Counted from the first letter of the stretch, positions 24,691 to 33,118 are shown. The stretch is DNA of 46,383 nucleotides from Acidimicrobiales bacterium (GCA_030681555.1 JAUXRW010000045.1:1-46383); one strand, 5' to 3'. Numbers and translations: made by a program. The notes: a model not told the origin generated them from the letters alone.

Positions 24691-26112
24691 GTGGGCAGGC
24701 TCTCGATCCGTCGGCTCTTCGACCGCCGGCCGTCCGTCACCCGGCGGCTCGGCCTGCGGGCCCGCATCACGCTGGCATTCGCGGTGGGCGCGCTGCTGCT
24801 GTCCGCCCTGCTGTCGGCGACCACGTGGGCCCTCACGCGCGAGAACCTCCTGAACCAGCGCGAGGACTCCGCCATGGTCCTGGTCTTCCAGAACGCCCGC
24901 ACAGTGCAGAACCGCGTCAGCCCCGACACCGACCAGCAGGCGCTCCTCAGCTCGCTCTCGACCCCGCAGGGCGCCAACCCGATTCTCTTCTACGACGACA
25001 AGTACGTCCCCCGCACGCCCGAGTTCGGCCAGGACGCGCTCCCGTCCGAGCTGCGCGACGCCGTTATCGCGGGCCGGCCGAGCCAGATGCGCTACTCGCT
25101 GCGGGGCGAGATGCAGCTGGCCGTCGGCCTGCCGATCCCGTCCGTCGACGCCGCCTATTTCGAGATCATCTCCCTCGAGGAGCTGCAGTCCACCCTGGGG
25201 GCGCTCGGCGTCTCCCTGGTGGGCGCGTCCCTCGTCACCACGCTGGCCGGCGCCGCGCTCGGCTGGTGGGCGAGCCGCCGGGCGCTGCGCCCCCTCAGCG
25301 GCGTGTCGACAGCCGCCCTGGCCCTCGCTGCGGGGCGCCTCGACACGCGCCTCGAGGCCAGCGAGGACCCCGACCTCCGCCCCATCACGGCGTCGTTCAA
25401 CGACATGGCCCAGGCCCTGCAGGATCGCATCGAGCAGGACGCCCGCTTCGCCTCCGACGTCAGCCACGAGCTCCGCTCGCCGCTCATGACGTTGGCCGCG
25501 TCAATCGAGGTCATGAACAACCAGCGGGAGGACCTGCCCGACCGGGCGCGAGCCGCGCTCGACCTGATGGTGGCGGACATCGACCGGTTCCAGCAGCTCG
25601 TCGAGGACCTCCTCGAGATCTCCCGCTTCGATGCCGGGGTGGCCCGCCTGGAGCTGGAGGAGGTCCACCTCGCCGAGCTCGTCATGCAGGCGGTCAGCCA
25701 CTCCACCGATGCCGATGTGCCGATCGAGCTCGACGCCGCCCTGGCCGGGGCGGTCGTGCACGCCGACAAGCGCCGCATCGTCCGGGTGATCGCCAACCTC
25801 CTCGACAACGCCGGCAAGTACGGGGCTGGCGCCAGCGGCGTGTCGCTGCGGCGTGTCGACGGCGGAATCCAGATCGCCGTGGAAGATGCCGGGGACGGCG
25901 TGCTGGAGGAGGATCGGGCCATCATCTTCGACCGCTTCTCCCGGGGCGCCCTGGCCGGGCGGCGAGGCAGCAGCGACGGCGTCGGGCTCGGCCTGGCGCT
26001 CGTTGCGGAGCACGTGAACCTGCACGGCGGTCGGGTGTGGGTGGAGGATCGGTCCGACGGTGCCCCAGGCGCCCGCTTCGTGGTGGAGCTGCCCGTGGAG
26101 GACCACGAGTGA
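24691..26112 (+). CDS. Sensor histidine kinase, MtrB-like
   Basis: 473 residues. Membrane helices at about 25-47 and 170-193 flank an extracytoplasmic sensor region of about 120 residues. HAMP follows, then HisKA with phospho-acceptor His259 (SDVSHELRSPL), and HATPase_c with NLLDNAGKYG and a GVGLGLALVAEH G-box. Starts with GTG 10 bp after the response regulator, and its stop overlaps the lipoprotein gene. Compared with mycobacterial MtrB it is shorter. It should phosphorylate the adjacent regulator. Confidence 0.92.
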   Translation: MGRLSIRRLFDRRPSVTRRLGLRARITLAFAVGALLLSALLSATTWALTRENLLNQREDSAMVLVFQNARTVQNRVSPDTDQQALLSSLSTPQGANPILFYDDKYVPRTPEFGQDALPSELRDAVIAGRPSQMRYSLRGEMQLAVGLPIPSVDAAYFEIISLEELQSTLGALGVSLVGASLVTTLAGAALGWWASRRALRPLSGVSTAALALAAGRLDTRLEASEDPDLRPITASFNDMAQALQDRIEQDARFASDVSHELRSPLMTLAASIEVMNNQREDLPDRARAALDLMVADIDRFQQLVEDLLEISRFDAGVARLELEEVHLAELVMQAVSHSTDADVPIELDAALAGAVVHADKRRIVRVIANLLDNAGKYGAGASGVSLRRVDGGIQIAVEDAGDGVLEEDRAIIFDRFSRGALAGRRGSSDGVGLGLALVAEHVNLHGGRVWVEDRSDGAPGARFVVELPVEDHE

Positions 26113-26729
26113 TCTGCTCCCCGGGTCGCCGACGCCGCGCCGTCCTGTTCGCGGTCGCCCTGGTGAGCGTCCTGCTGGTTGGGTGCGGGCTCGAGGGGAA
26201 CTCCGACCCTCGGGCGATCGCCGTCGACGACATCCCACCCGGCCTGATCGACGAGGCGACGTCGACCACCACCACGATCGTCGGGGCCCCCACCACAGCG
26301 AGCGTGACCGTGTACTACCTGGCCATCGAGCAGGATGTCACCCTTCTCACCGCCGTCACCCGCGAGGTGGTCGACCCCGGCCGCCCGCAGGACCGGCTGG
26401 AGGCCTTGCTCACCCCGCCCACGCCGGAGGAGCAGCAGGCCGGCATCACCACGTCCATCCCCGCCGGCACCATGCTCCTCGACACCGAGCTGGACGACGC
26501 CAGCAGCGAGCTCACCATCGACCTGTCGACCTCGCTGTTCGACGTGCAGGGCGAAGAGCTGCGCAACGCCTTCGCGCAGCTGGTGTGGACGATCACCGAG
26601 CTGGAGGACGTGGACCACGTCCGGTTCCTGGTCGACGGTGAGCAGATCCGCGTGCCCGACGAAGCCGGCATCGAGCAGCCCGGCGCGGTCCAGCGGGCGG
26701 ACTACCTCACGCTGCGCCCGGCCGCCTGA
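26109..26729 (+). CDS. GerMN-domain lipoprotein (LpqB-like, short)
   Basis: 206 residues. Signal peptide with lipobox VLLVGCG (Cys26), a Thr-rich spacer, and a GerMN-type domain (SVTVYYLAIEQDVTLLTAVTRE ... VDGEQIRVPD). In mycobacteria LpqB follows mtrAB, modulates MtrB and also has a beta-propeller; this protein lacks that C-terminal part. GTG start overlaps the kinase stop (GTGA), so it is co-translated with its presumed partner. Confidence 0.85.
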   Translation: MICSPGRRRRAVLFAVALVSVLLVGCGLEGNSDPRAIAVDDIPPGLIDEATSTTTTIVGAPTTASVTVYYLAIEQDVTLLTAVTREVVDPGRPQDRLEALLTPPTPEEQQAGITTSIPAGTMLLDTELDDASSELTIDLSTSLFDVQGEELRNAFAQLVWTITELEDVDHVRFLVDGEQIRVPDEAGIEQPGAVQRADYLTLRPAA

Positions 26730-26743
26730 TTCTGATCCCGGGC
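26716..26743. terminator. Possible bidirectional terminator
   Basis: GCCCGG (26716-26721) pairs with CCGGGC (26738-26743) around the convergent stop codons of the GerMN and phosphofructokinase genes. Short stem, no T-tract. Confidence 0.35.
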
Positions 26744-26745
26744 CG

Positions 26746-27777
26746 TCACTCGAAGAACACGCTGGCCACGTCGTAGAGGGCAGGGTCGACGAGCTTGAGC
26801 TCCCCGACGGCCTCCCCCAGGGGCACCCGCACGATGGCCCCGTCCTGCAGCGCCACCATCGTGCCCCAGGCCCCGTCGTGCACCGCGTCGATGGCGGCCA
26901 CCCCGAAGCGCGTGGCCAGCACGCGATCGAAAGCCGTCGGCGTGCCACCGCGCTGGACGTGCCCGAGCGTGGTGACCCGGGTCTCGTAGCCGGTGCGCTC
27001 CTCGATCTCGGCGGCGATGCGGGCGCCGACCCCGCCGAGGCGCACGTGGCCGAAGGCGTCCAGCTCGCCCGAGGCCAGCTCCATGGTGCCCTCCTTGGGT
27101 GTGGCGCCCTCCGACACGACGATGATCGACGCCAGGCGCTTTCCCTCCGTGTGGCGGTGCTGGATCGCCTCGCAGACCGCCTCGATGTCGAACGGGTGCT
27201 CTGGGATCAGCGTCATCGTCGCGCCGCCAGCGATGCCGGCCCAGGCCGCGATGTGGCCGGCATGGCGCCCCATGACCTCGACGACCATCACACGGTCGTG
27301 GCTCTCGGCGGTGGTGTGCAGGCGGTCGATGGCGTCGACGCAGATCTGCACCGCCGTGTCGAAGCCGAAGGTGAGCTCCGTGCCGGAGAGGTCGTTGTCG
27401 ATGGTCTTGGGCACGCCGACGACGGCCACGCCCTCCCCTGCCAGCTTGTGCGCCACGCCGAGCGTGTCCTCGCCACCGATCGCGACGAGCGCGTCCACGC
27501 CGGCGTCAGCGAGGCTGGCTCGCACCTGATCCGGACCGCCGTCGACCTTGTAGGGGTTCGTGCGGGACGAGCCGAGGACCGTGCCGCCCCGGGGCAGCGT
27601 GCCCCGCATGGCCTCCACGCCGAGCGGCATCGTGCGACCCTCGAGCACGCCCTTCCAGCCGTCGAGGAAGCCGACGAGCTCGTCGCCGTAGGTGCGCTCG
27701 CCCTTGCGGGCCACCGCCCGCATCACGGCGTTGAGCCCCGGGCAGTCGCCCCCGCCCGTCAGCATGGCCACTCGCAT
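26746..27777 (-). CDS. pfkA: 6-phosphofructokinase with PPi-type active-site residues
   Basis: 343-residue PFK. MLTGGGDCPGLNAV at the N-terminus, catalytic PKTIDND at 123-129 and MEVMGRHAGHIA-type substrate loop are present. In E. coli numbering, which coincides here, residue 104 is Asp (GGEDT) and 124 is Lys, the pair found in pyrophosphate-dependent and actinomycete group III enzymes, whereas ATP enzymes have Gly at both. Start ATG 27775-27777 has GGAGG five bases upstream, preferred over a GTG 6 nt earlier. Convergent with the GerMN gene and divergent from glpK. Confidence 0.93.
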   Translation of the reverse strand: MRVAMLTGGGDCPGLNAVMRAVARKGERTYGDELVGFLDGWKGVLEGRTMPLGVEAMRGTLPRGGTVLGSSRTNPYKVDGGPDQVRASLADAGVDALVAIGGEDTLGVAHKLAGEGVAVVGVPKTIDNDLSGTELTFGFDTAVQICVDAIDRLHTTAESHDRVMVVEVMGRHAGHIAAWAGIAGGATMTLIPEHPFDIEAVCEAIQHRHTEGKRLASIIVVSEGATPKEGTMELASGELDAFGHVRLGGVGARIAAEIEERTGYETRVTTLGHVQRGGTPTAFDRVLATRFGVAAIDAVHDGAWGTMVALQDGAIVRVPLGEAVGELKLVDPALYDVASVFFE

Positions 27778-27821
27778 CGGCACCTCCGGGTCGCTCGTCG
27801 TGCGCAGGCTAGTGAGGCCGG

Positions 27822-27827
27822 TAACCT
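27822..27827 (+). promoter_or_regulatory. Leaderless -10 (TAACCT) of glpK
   Basis: TAACCT ends 9 nt before the glpK ATG at 27837 and no ribosome binding site is seen. Confidence 0.45.
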
Positions 27828-27836
27828 CCGCGGCCG

Positions 27837-29336
27837 ATGTCCGTCGTGCTCGCGATCGATGCTGGCACCACCGGCGTCCGCGCCGCCGCCTTCCGCGATG
27901 ACGGCACGGCCGCCGGCTACAGCTACCGCGAGTTCACGCAGCACTTTCCCCGTCCCGGGTGGGTCGAGCACGACGCCCTCGAGATCTGGGGAGCCGTCCA
28001 GGCCACCGTCGCCGAGCTGGCCGGCCGGCTCGAGGAACCCATCGCGGCCGTCGGGATCACGGACCAGCGCGAGACCGTGGTGGCATGGGACCGGCGCACC
28101 GGCCAGCCCCTTCACCATGCCATCGTCTGGCAGGACCGACGCACGGCGCCGGAGTGCGATTCGCTGCGAGCAGCGGGCCACGAACCGCTGGTGCGGGCCA
28201 CCACCGGCCTCGTGCTCGACCCGTACTTCTCGGCCACCAAAGCGGCCTGGCTGCTGCGCGAAGGCGGCGTCGAGGTGACGCCCGACCTCGCCATCGGCAC
28301 GATCGACAGTTGGCTGCTCTGGAACCTGACGGGCGGCGTCGACGGTGGGGTGCACGCCACCGAGCCCTCCAACGCGAGCCGCACGCTGCTGTTGGACATC
28401 CGCACGCTGGCGTGGTCCGACGAGCTCCTCGAGCTGTTCGGCGTGCCTCGCCACAGCCTCCCGGAGGTGCGCCCGTCGAGCGGCCGCTTCGGGGTCACTG
28501 TCGCCGGCAGCGGCTTGCCGACCGGGCTGCCGGTGTCCGGCATCGCAGGCGACCAGCAGGCGGCACTGTTCGGGCAGGCCTGCCTGTCGCCCGGGATGAC
28601 GAAGAACACCTACGGCACCGGCAGCTTCGTGCTGATGCACATCGGCGACACCTGTCCCGAGCCGGTGGAGGGCCTGCTGACCACCGTGGCGTGGACGCTC
28701 GCCGACGGCACGCGCGCCTACGCGCTGGAAGGTGCCATCTTCGTCACCGGCGCCGCCGTGCAATGGCTCCGCGACGGTCTGAGCATCATCGAGCGGGCGG
28801 CGGACGTCGCCGAGCTGGCGGCCAGCGTGCCCGACACCGGCGGGGTGCACCTCGTGCCCGCGTTCACCGGTCTCGGCAGCCCCTGGTGGGATCCGTACGC
28901 CCGGGGCACGCTGCTCGGGATCACGAGGGGCACCGGGCGAGGTCACATCGCCCGGGCCGTCCTCGAGTCCATCGCCCTGCAGACCCGCGACGTCGTGCTG
29001 GCGATGAGCGAGGCCTCCGGCCACCCCATCCGCTCGCTGAAGGCGGACGGCGGCGCAGCCGCCAACGACCTGCTCCTCCAGCTGCAGGCGGATCACCTGC
29101 AGGTGCCCGTCTCGCGTCCCGTCGTCCAGGAGACCACCGCCCTCGGCGCCGCCTACCTGGCCGGACTGGCCGAGGGCGTGTGGGCGTCGACCGACGAGAT
29201 CACCGCCAACTGGCAGCTCGACACCACGTTCGAGCCGGCGGTGGGCACCGAGGCCGTCGCCCCGACGCAGGCCTCCTGGGCGAGGGCGCTGGAGCGGTCG
29301 CGGGGCTGGGCGGCGGACGCAGGCGCAGAGGGGTGA
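27837..29336 (+). CDS. glpK: Glycerol kinase
   Basis: 499-residue FGGY-family kinase making glycerol 3-phosphate. [13 protein letters not shown] is the phosphate loop, [17 protein letters not shown] and [11 protein letters not shown] are glycerol-kinase stretches, [13 protein letters not shown] and [12 protein letters not shown] form the second half, and [13 protein letters not shown] with QVPVSRP near the end is the FGGY signature 2. Divergent from pfkA with 59 bp between starts, which suggests linked sugar and glycerol use. No glpF or glpD is in the window. Confidence 0.94.
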   Translation: MSVVLAIDAGTTGVRAAAFRDDGTAAGYSYREFTQHFPRPGWVEHDALEIWGAVQATVAELAGRLEEPIAAVGITDQRETVVAWDRRTGQPLHHAIVWQDRRTAPECDSLRAAGHEPLVRATTGLVLDPYFSATKAAWLLREGGVEVTPDLAIGTIDSWLLWNLTGGVDGGVHATEPSNASRTLLLDIRTLAWSDELLELFGVPRHSLPEVRPSSGRFGVTVAGSGLPTGLPVSGIAGDQQAALFGQACLSPGMTKNTYGTGSFVLMHIGDTCPEPVEGLLTTVAWTLADGTRAYALEGAIFVTGAAVQWLRDGLSIIERAADVAELAASVPDTGGVHLVPAFTGLGSPWWDPYARGTLLGITRGTGRGHIARAVLESIALQTRDVVLAMSEASGHPIRSLKADGGAAANDLLLQLQADHLQVPVSRPVVQETTALGAAYLAGLAEGVWASTDEITANWQLDTTFEPAVGTEAVAPTQASWARALERSRGWAADAGAEG

Positions 29337-29338
29337 GG

Positions 29339-29396
29339 GGCGGGGTCCGATCCGCTACTTGCCCGGGGGAGGGACGGCTGCAGATCGGACCCCGCC
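29339..29396. terminator. 14-bp perfect inverted repeat after glpK
   Basis: Bases 29339-29352 and 29383-29396 are perfect reverse complements with a 30-nt loop, starting 3 nt after the glpK stop. It is placed to end glpK transcription and also lies inside the 3' part of a small minus-strand frame, so it could serve both strands. Confidence 0.55.
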
Positions 29397-29501
29397 GACG
29401 GGCTGGCGCCACGCCACCCTGGGGATGCGCACGTGGACGGGGGCGGGCTTGGGAGTCGGCGCCCGCGTGCCGCCGCGAGGGGTGCGGTAGGAGCTGGTCA
29501 T
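29355..29501 (-). CDS. Small basic protein candidate coupled to the ACT gene
   Basis: 48 codons from ATG 29499-29501, which overlaps the stop of the ACT-domain gene as ATGA. The product is rich in Arg and Pro, has no hydrophobic helix and matches no family I know. Its 3' end carries one arm of the glpK terminator-like repeat. The exact ATGA overlap is the main support; it may be a chance frame. Confidence 0.35.
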   Translation of the reverse strand: MTSSYRTPRGGTRAPTPKPAPVHVRIPRVAWRQPVGGVRSAAVPPPGK

Positions 29502-30178
29502 CGGGCCGACGACGGGTGGTTGCTCATGGCTCGAAACCGGACGATCTCCCGCATCCTCGTGTCCACGATCCGGGCCAGCGCCGCCATCTGACGCCGCTCC
29601 CGGGCTCGGTAGCCGACGCCGTCCCGGCCGACGATCAGGGCCAGGCCGGCGGACGGGAGCGGCGACCACGCGACGTCGGCCGGACCGCTCTCGCCGGAGG
29701 CCACCCGGGCGGAGGACTGGCTGCCCTCCACGAAGGCCACGAGCCAGCCGGCGGCGGGGACCGCTCCCTCGGCGGCGACCACCGTCCCGTCCGCCAGGTC
29801 GACCACGGCCGACCAGGCCGCCCCGACCACCCGGCGCGAGTGCACGACCACGGACTCGAGGAGCTCGGCCCGGTCCGTGGCACCCACGAGGATCGCCGCC
29901 GTCTCGAGCGCATCGAGGCGAGGGTCGTGCAGCGCATCGGCAACCGGGCGGATCTCCTCGACGTCCACCCCGTCCACCTGCTGGATCTCCTGTACCAGGA
30001 GGTCCTCGAGGCCGGCCTCGGGCAGGTCGACTACGAGCTCGTCGATGGCGCGCCCGCCACCCCGCTCGAGGATGTCGATTCCCACGATCTCGCCGCGGAC
30101 GGCACCGATACGGCTGGCCACCTGGCCCAGCGCGCCCGGGCGGTCCGGCAGCCACATGCGGACGACGTAGGTCTCCAT
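29498..30178 (-). CDS. ACT-domain protein
   Basis: 226 residues. The first about 70 residues form an ACT-type ligand domain (TYVVRMWLPDRPGALGQVASRIG ... DELVVDLPE). The remaining part resembles a GAF-like alpha/beta sensor fold, with no recognised catalytic motif. ACT domains usually bind amino acids, so a sensing or adaptor role is possible. ATG at 30176-30178 is preferred over a TTG three codons earlier, because TAGGTT lies 7 nt upstream (leaderless). Confidence 0.75.
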   Translation of the reverse strand: METYVVRMWLPDRPGALGQVASRIGAVRGEIVGIDILERGGGRAIDELVVDLPEAGLEDLLVQEIQQVDGVDVEEIRPVADALHDPRLDALETAAILVGATDRAELLESVVVHSRRVVGAAWSAVVDLADGTVVAAEGAVPAAGWLVAFVEGSQSSARVASGESGPADVAWSPLPSAGLALIVGRDGVGYRARERRQMAALARIVDTRMREIVRFRAMSNHPSSAR

Positions 30179-30185
30179 GGCGAGC

Positions 30186-30191
30186 AACCTA
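30186..30191 (-). promoter_or_regulatory. Leaderless -10 (TAGGTT) of the ACT gene
   Basis: TAGGTT on the minus strand ends 7 nt before the ATG at 30178. Confidence 0.5.
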
Positions 30192-30267
30192 CGGAGGGTC
30201 TGTGAACGACGTGTTTCGCGCAGGGCACGAACTCGCGAACGGGGTGGGGCGACCCGGGACGGCAGTT

Positions 30268-30297
30268 CTTGACCGCCCGGTCAAGTGACCGTACGGT
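30268..30297 (+). promoter_or_regulatory. Operator-promoter of the TetR gene
   Basis: The 7-4-7 palindrome CTTGACC-GCCC-GGTCAAG (30268-30285) contains TTGACC (30269-30274), which is 17 bp from TACGGT (30292-30297). TACGGT ends 7 nt before the GTG start at 30305. A second palindrome, ACCGTACGGT (30288-30297), covers the -10. Both sites share TGACCG half-sites and their centres are 16 bp apart. This is the expected layout of TetR autorepression. Confidence 0.75.
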
Positions 30298-30304
30298 TCC
30301 GCGC

Positions 30305-30898
30305 GTGGCGCGACGACTGACGCAGCGGGGCCAGGACCGCCGAAACCAGCTCATGGCGTTCGGCACCTCGCGCTTCGCGGAGCAGGGCTACCACCCGACA
30401 TCCGTGTCCGAGATCGTCACCGGCCTGGGGGTCGGCAAGGGCGTCTTCTATTGGTACTTCGACTCGAAGGAGCAGCTGTTCCTCGAGATCCTGCGGGACG
30501 CCCAGACCGACCTCCGTCGACGGCAGCAGCAGGCCATCGCCGAGGAGGACGATCCGATCCGGCGGATCGAGCTCGGCCTCCGGGCGTCGCTGGCGTGGGC
30601 GGAGGAGCACCGCGACCACAACCGGCTCATCCAGTTCGCCGCCACGGAGGCGACGTTCGTGGGCGCGCTGCGGCGGGGCCAGGACATCGCCGTCGCCGAC
30701 GTCGTCAGACACGTCAAGGAGGCCATCGCCCAGGGCCGCATCCGGGACGACGCCGACCCGGACCTGCTGGCCCACGCGATGGTCGGGGTGGCCGGCCACC
30801 TCACCCGCACCTTCATCTACGAGCGGGGCGAGGCCGCCGGTGGCGTGGCCGACTCGGTCGTCGCCTTCTGCCTGCGGGGCATCCTCGGCGACCCGTAG
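30305..30898 (+). CDS. TetR-family transcriptional regulator
   Basis: 197 residues from the GTG. The N-terminal helix-turn-helix reads AEQGYHPTSVSEIVTGLGVGKGVFYWYFDSKEQL, a textbook TetR DNA-binding domain. The C-terminal ligand domain is all-helical (IELGLRASLAWAEEHRDHNRLI...). An upstream TTG at 30269 is rejected as start because it lies inside the operator and -35. Divergent from the ACT gene with 126 bp between starts, so that gene is a possible target as well as its own promoter. Confidence 0.92.
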   Translation: MARRLTQRGQDRRNQLMAFGTSRFAEQGYHPTSVSEIVTGLGVGKGVFYWYFDSKEQLFLEILRDAQTDLRRRQQQAIAEEDDPIRRIELGLRASLAWAEEHRDHNRLIQFAATEATFVGALRRGQDIAVADVVRHVKEAIAQGRIRDDADPDLLAHAMVGVAGHLTRTFIYERGEAAGGVADSVVAFCLRGILGDP

Positions 30899-30918
30899 CC
30901 GGAGCGGACCGGAGCGGA
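30899..30918. repeat. Short tandem repeat, 10 bp x 2
   Basis: CCGGAGCGGA is repeated twice without gap between the convergent stops of the TetR and aminotransferase genes. No hairpin is seen in this spacer. Confidence 0.6.
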
Positions 30919-30931
30919 CTGGCGACCGTGA

Positions 30932-32119
30932 TCAGCCGAGCTTCGGAAGGGCTCGCTTCAGGTTGCGCATGGCCTGGGAGATGCGCTGCTCGTTCTCGAT
31001 GAGGGCGAACCGGACGAACCGGTCACCGCCGGGCCCGAAGCCCACGCCAGGTGACAGGGCCACCTCGGCCTCGCGCACGAGCATGGAGGCGAACTCGACG
31101 GAGCCCATCTCGCCGTAGGCCTCGGGGATCGGCGCCCAGGCGAACATGGTGCCCTTGGGGCGCGGCATGTCCCACCCCATCCGCTCGAGCCCCTCGCACA
31201 GCGCATCCCGCCGGCGCTGGTACACGGCCAGAACCTCCTGCGGGAAGTCGACGGCCTCGTTGAGAGTGACCGTGGCGGCGATCTGGATCGGCTGGAACGT
31301 GCCGTAGTCGAGGTACGACTTCAGCTTGGCCAGCGCCTGCACGACCTCCCGGTTGCCGGCGAGGAACGCCATCCGCCATCCGGCCATCGAGAAGCTCTTC
31401 GTCATCGAGTAGAGCTCGACCGCGCACTCCTTCGCGCCCTCAGCCTGGAGGATCGACGGAGGCCGCCAGCCGTCGAACCCGAGCTCCGCGTAGGCGTTGT
31501 CGTGGACGACGACCACTTCCTTCTCCCGGGCGAAGTCGACGAGCTCCTGGAAGAAGTCGAGGTCGACGCAGGCGGTGGTGGGGTTGTGCGGGAACGAGCA
31601 CACGATCACCCGGGGCCGGGGCCACGAGTGCTCGAACACGTGGCGGATCCGGTCGAGGAAGCCGCCGTCGTCGTTCACGTCGGTGGTCATCGGCACTTCG
31701 CGCACCGCTGCGCCGGCAAAGAGCGGACCCCAGATGTGGATCGGGTACGACGGCGAGGGGACGATGGCGGCATCGCCCTGGTCGAGCAGCACCCACATGA
31801 GGTGGCTGAACCCCTCCTTGGCCCCGATCGTGGAGATGACCTCGGTGTCGGGATCGAGGTCGACGTCGAAGCGCCGCTTGTAGAGGTCGGCCACCGCCTG
31901 GCGCAGCTTCGGGATGCCGCGACTGGCCGAGTAGCGGTGGTTGCGGGTGTTGTGGGCCGCCTCGCACAGCTTGTCGACGGCGATCTCCGGCGACGGGATG
32001 TCGGGGTTGCCGAAGCCCAGGTCGATGACGTCCACGCCGGCTCGCCGCGCCTCGATCTTCAACCCGTCGATGATGGTGAAGACATAGGGGGGCATCCCGT
32101 TGATGCGGCGGAACTCCAT
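30932..32119 (-). CDS. Class I/II PLP aminotransferase (AlaC-like)
   Basis: 395 residues. DLGFGNPDIPSP at the N-terminus, PSPSYPIHIWG, SFPHNPTTACVD, VVVHDNAYAELGFDG and the PLP-lysine segment SMTKSFSMAGWRMAFLAGN are typical of the AlaC/YfdZ group, which makes alanine from pyruvate and glutamate. Related enzymes act on other amino acids, including LL-diaminopimelate, so the substrate is provisional. ATG start; TACCCT lies 6 nt upstream, with no ribosome binding site. Confidence 0.9.
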   Translation of the reverse strand: MEFRRINGMPPYVFTIIDGLKIEARRAGVDVIDLGFGNPDIPSPEIAVDKLCEAAHNTRNHRYSASRGIPKLRQAVADLYKRRFDVDLDPDTEVISTIGAKEGFSHLMWVLLDQGDAAIVPSPSYPIHIWGPLFAGAAVREVPMTTDVNDDGGFLDRIRHVFEHSWPRPRVIVCSFPHNPTTACVDLDFFQELVDFAREKEVVVVHDNAYAELGFDGWRPPSILQAEGAKECAVELYSMTKSFSMAGWRMAFLAGNREVVQALAKLKSYLDYGTFQPIQIAATVTLNEAVDFPQEVLAVYQRRRDALCEGLERMGWDMPRPKGTMFAWAPIPEAYGEMGSVEFASMLVREAEVALSPGVGFGPGGDRFVRFALIENEQRISQAMRNLKRALPKLG

Positions 32120-32125
32120 GTACCG

Positions 32126-32131
32126 AGGGTA
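32126..32131 (-). promoter_or_regulatory. Leaderless -10 (TACCCT) of the aminotransferase
   Basis: TACCCT on the minus strand ends 6 nt before the ATG at 32119. It sits in a small palindrome, GTACC-GAG-GGTAC (32120-32132). Confidence 0.5.
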
Positions 32132-32278
32132 CCCCCGGCCCCTTCCCCCACCCGGAACCCGTTTGGGCGGCCTGCGCAGGGTTCAGGGCACTCGCGCGCG
32201 CTCGTGGGCCACGGGCGCCCCCGACGTCGGCGGGGTGACCGCCGCCCGGTTCGGCGCGGACGGTGGGATGATCGCCAC

Positions 32279-32779
32279 GTGGATGCTGAGATCGACGTCG
32301 TCATCGAGATCCCTCGCGGGAGCCGCAACAAGTACGAGTTCGACCACGAGCAGCACGTGATGAGGCTCGACCGGCGGCTGTTCACAGCGACGGCCTATCC
32401 GGCGGACTACGGCTTCATCCCGGACACCCTGTCCGAGGATGGTGACCCGCTCGACGCGCTCGTGCTGCTCGACGACCCCACCTTCCCCGGCTGCTGGGTC
32501 ACGTCCCGGCCGGTCGGCGTGTTCTGGATGACCGACGACGCTGGGCCGGACGCCAAGATCCTCTGCGTCCCGGCCGGCGCCGCCCGGTGGACGCACGTGA
32601 CGGAGCTCAGCGAACTGCCCGATCACCTGACCGACGAGATCGGCCACTTCTTCGAGGTCTACAAGGCGCTCGAGCCCGAGAAGCACTCGAGCGTCCGCGG
32701 GTGGGAGGGCGCCGCCGCCGCTCGCCAGGAGATCGAGGACTGCCGTCGCCGCCACGTCGAGCACCACGGGACGGACTAG
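32279..32779 (+). CDS. ppa: Inorganic pyrophosphatase, family I
   Basis: 166-residue soluble Mg-dependent pyrophosphatase. EIDVVIEIPRGSRNKYEFD, YPADYGFIPDTLSEDGDPLDALVLLD (metal-binding DxDPxD) and DEIGHFFEVYKALEP are diagnostic. GTG at 32279 fits the family N-terminus; GATGAT 6 nt upstream may be a weak leaderless -10. Divergent from the aminotransferase across 159 bp. It pulls biosynthetic reactions by removing PPi, which would compete with a PPi-dependent PFK. Confidence 0.95.
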   Translation: MDAEIDVVIEIPRGSRNKYEFDHEQHVMRLDRRLFTATAYPADYGFIPDTLSEDGDPLDALVLLDDPTFPGCWVTSRPVGVFWMTDDAGPDAKILCVPAGAARWTHVTELSELPDHLTDEIGHFFEVYKALEPEKHSSVRGWEGAAAARQEIEDCRRRHVEHHGTD

Positions 32780-32872
32780 GGCGACCCTCGTTCAGCGGCC
32801 GGTCAGCGCGCAGCCCGGCGCCGTTCACGAGCCGGGAACCGCCCCGCGACGTCCGGGCGCGATGGTCGCTCC

Positions 32873-33118
32873 ATGGACGCAGGCGAGACCATCGACGTGC
32901 CGGAGCGAGTGATCGTCAGTCCGGTCGCCGGCATCTACGAGCCCCTCGCCCGCGGGGCCGACGTCGCCGCCGGGGACGTGATCGGCCACGTGGCCGTACG
33001 GGGGCAGGACCCCGTGCCCGTGCGGTCGCCCTTCGAGGGGCGTCTCATCGAGATGGTGGCGTGGCAGGGCGAGCGCGTGCTCCTCCGGCAGCGCATCGCC
33101 TGGTTGCGGGTCGCCTAG
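32873..33118 (+). CDS. Small biotinyl/lipoyl-like domain protein without lysine
   Basis: 81 residues. RVIVSPVAGIYEPL ... GADVAAGDVIGHV ... VRSPFEGRLIEMVAWQGERVLLRQRIAWLRV follows the beta-strand order of a biotinyl/lipoyl domain. The modified lysine in the central hairpin is missing and the whole protein has no lysine, so it cannot be a normal carrier. It may be a structural or binding module. GATGGT lies 6 nt before the ATG. Its TAG stop shares CTAG with the stop of the convergent ROK gene. Confidence 0.7.
   Translation: MDAGETIDVPERVIVSPVAGIYEPLARGADVAAGDVIGHVAVRGQDPVPVRSPFEGRLIEMVAWQGERVLLRQRIAWLRVA

Noticed and set aside
30269-30304. Earlier TTG start for the TetR gene
   Set aside because: It lies in the -35 and operator; the GTG at 30305 fits the promoter and the family length.
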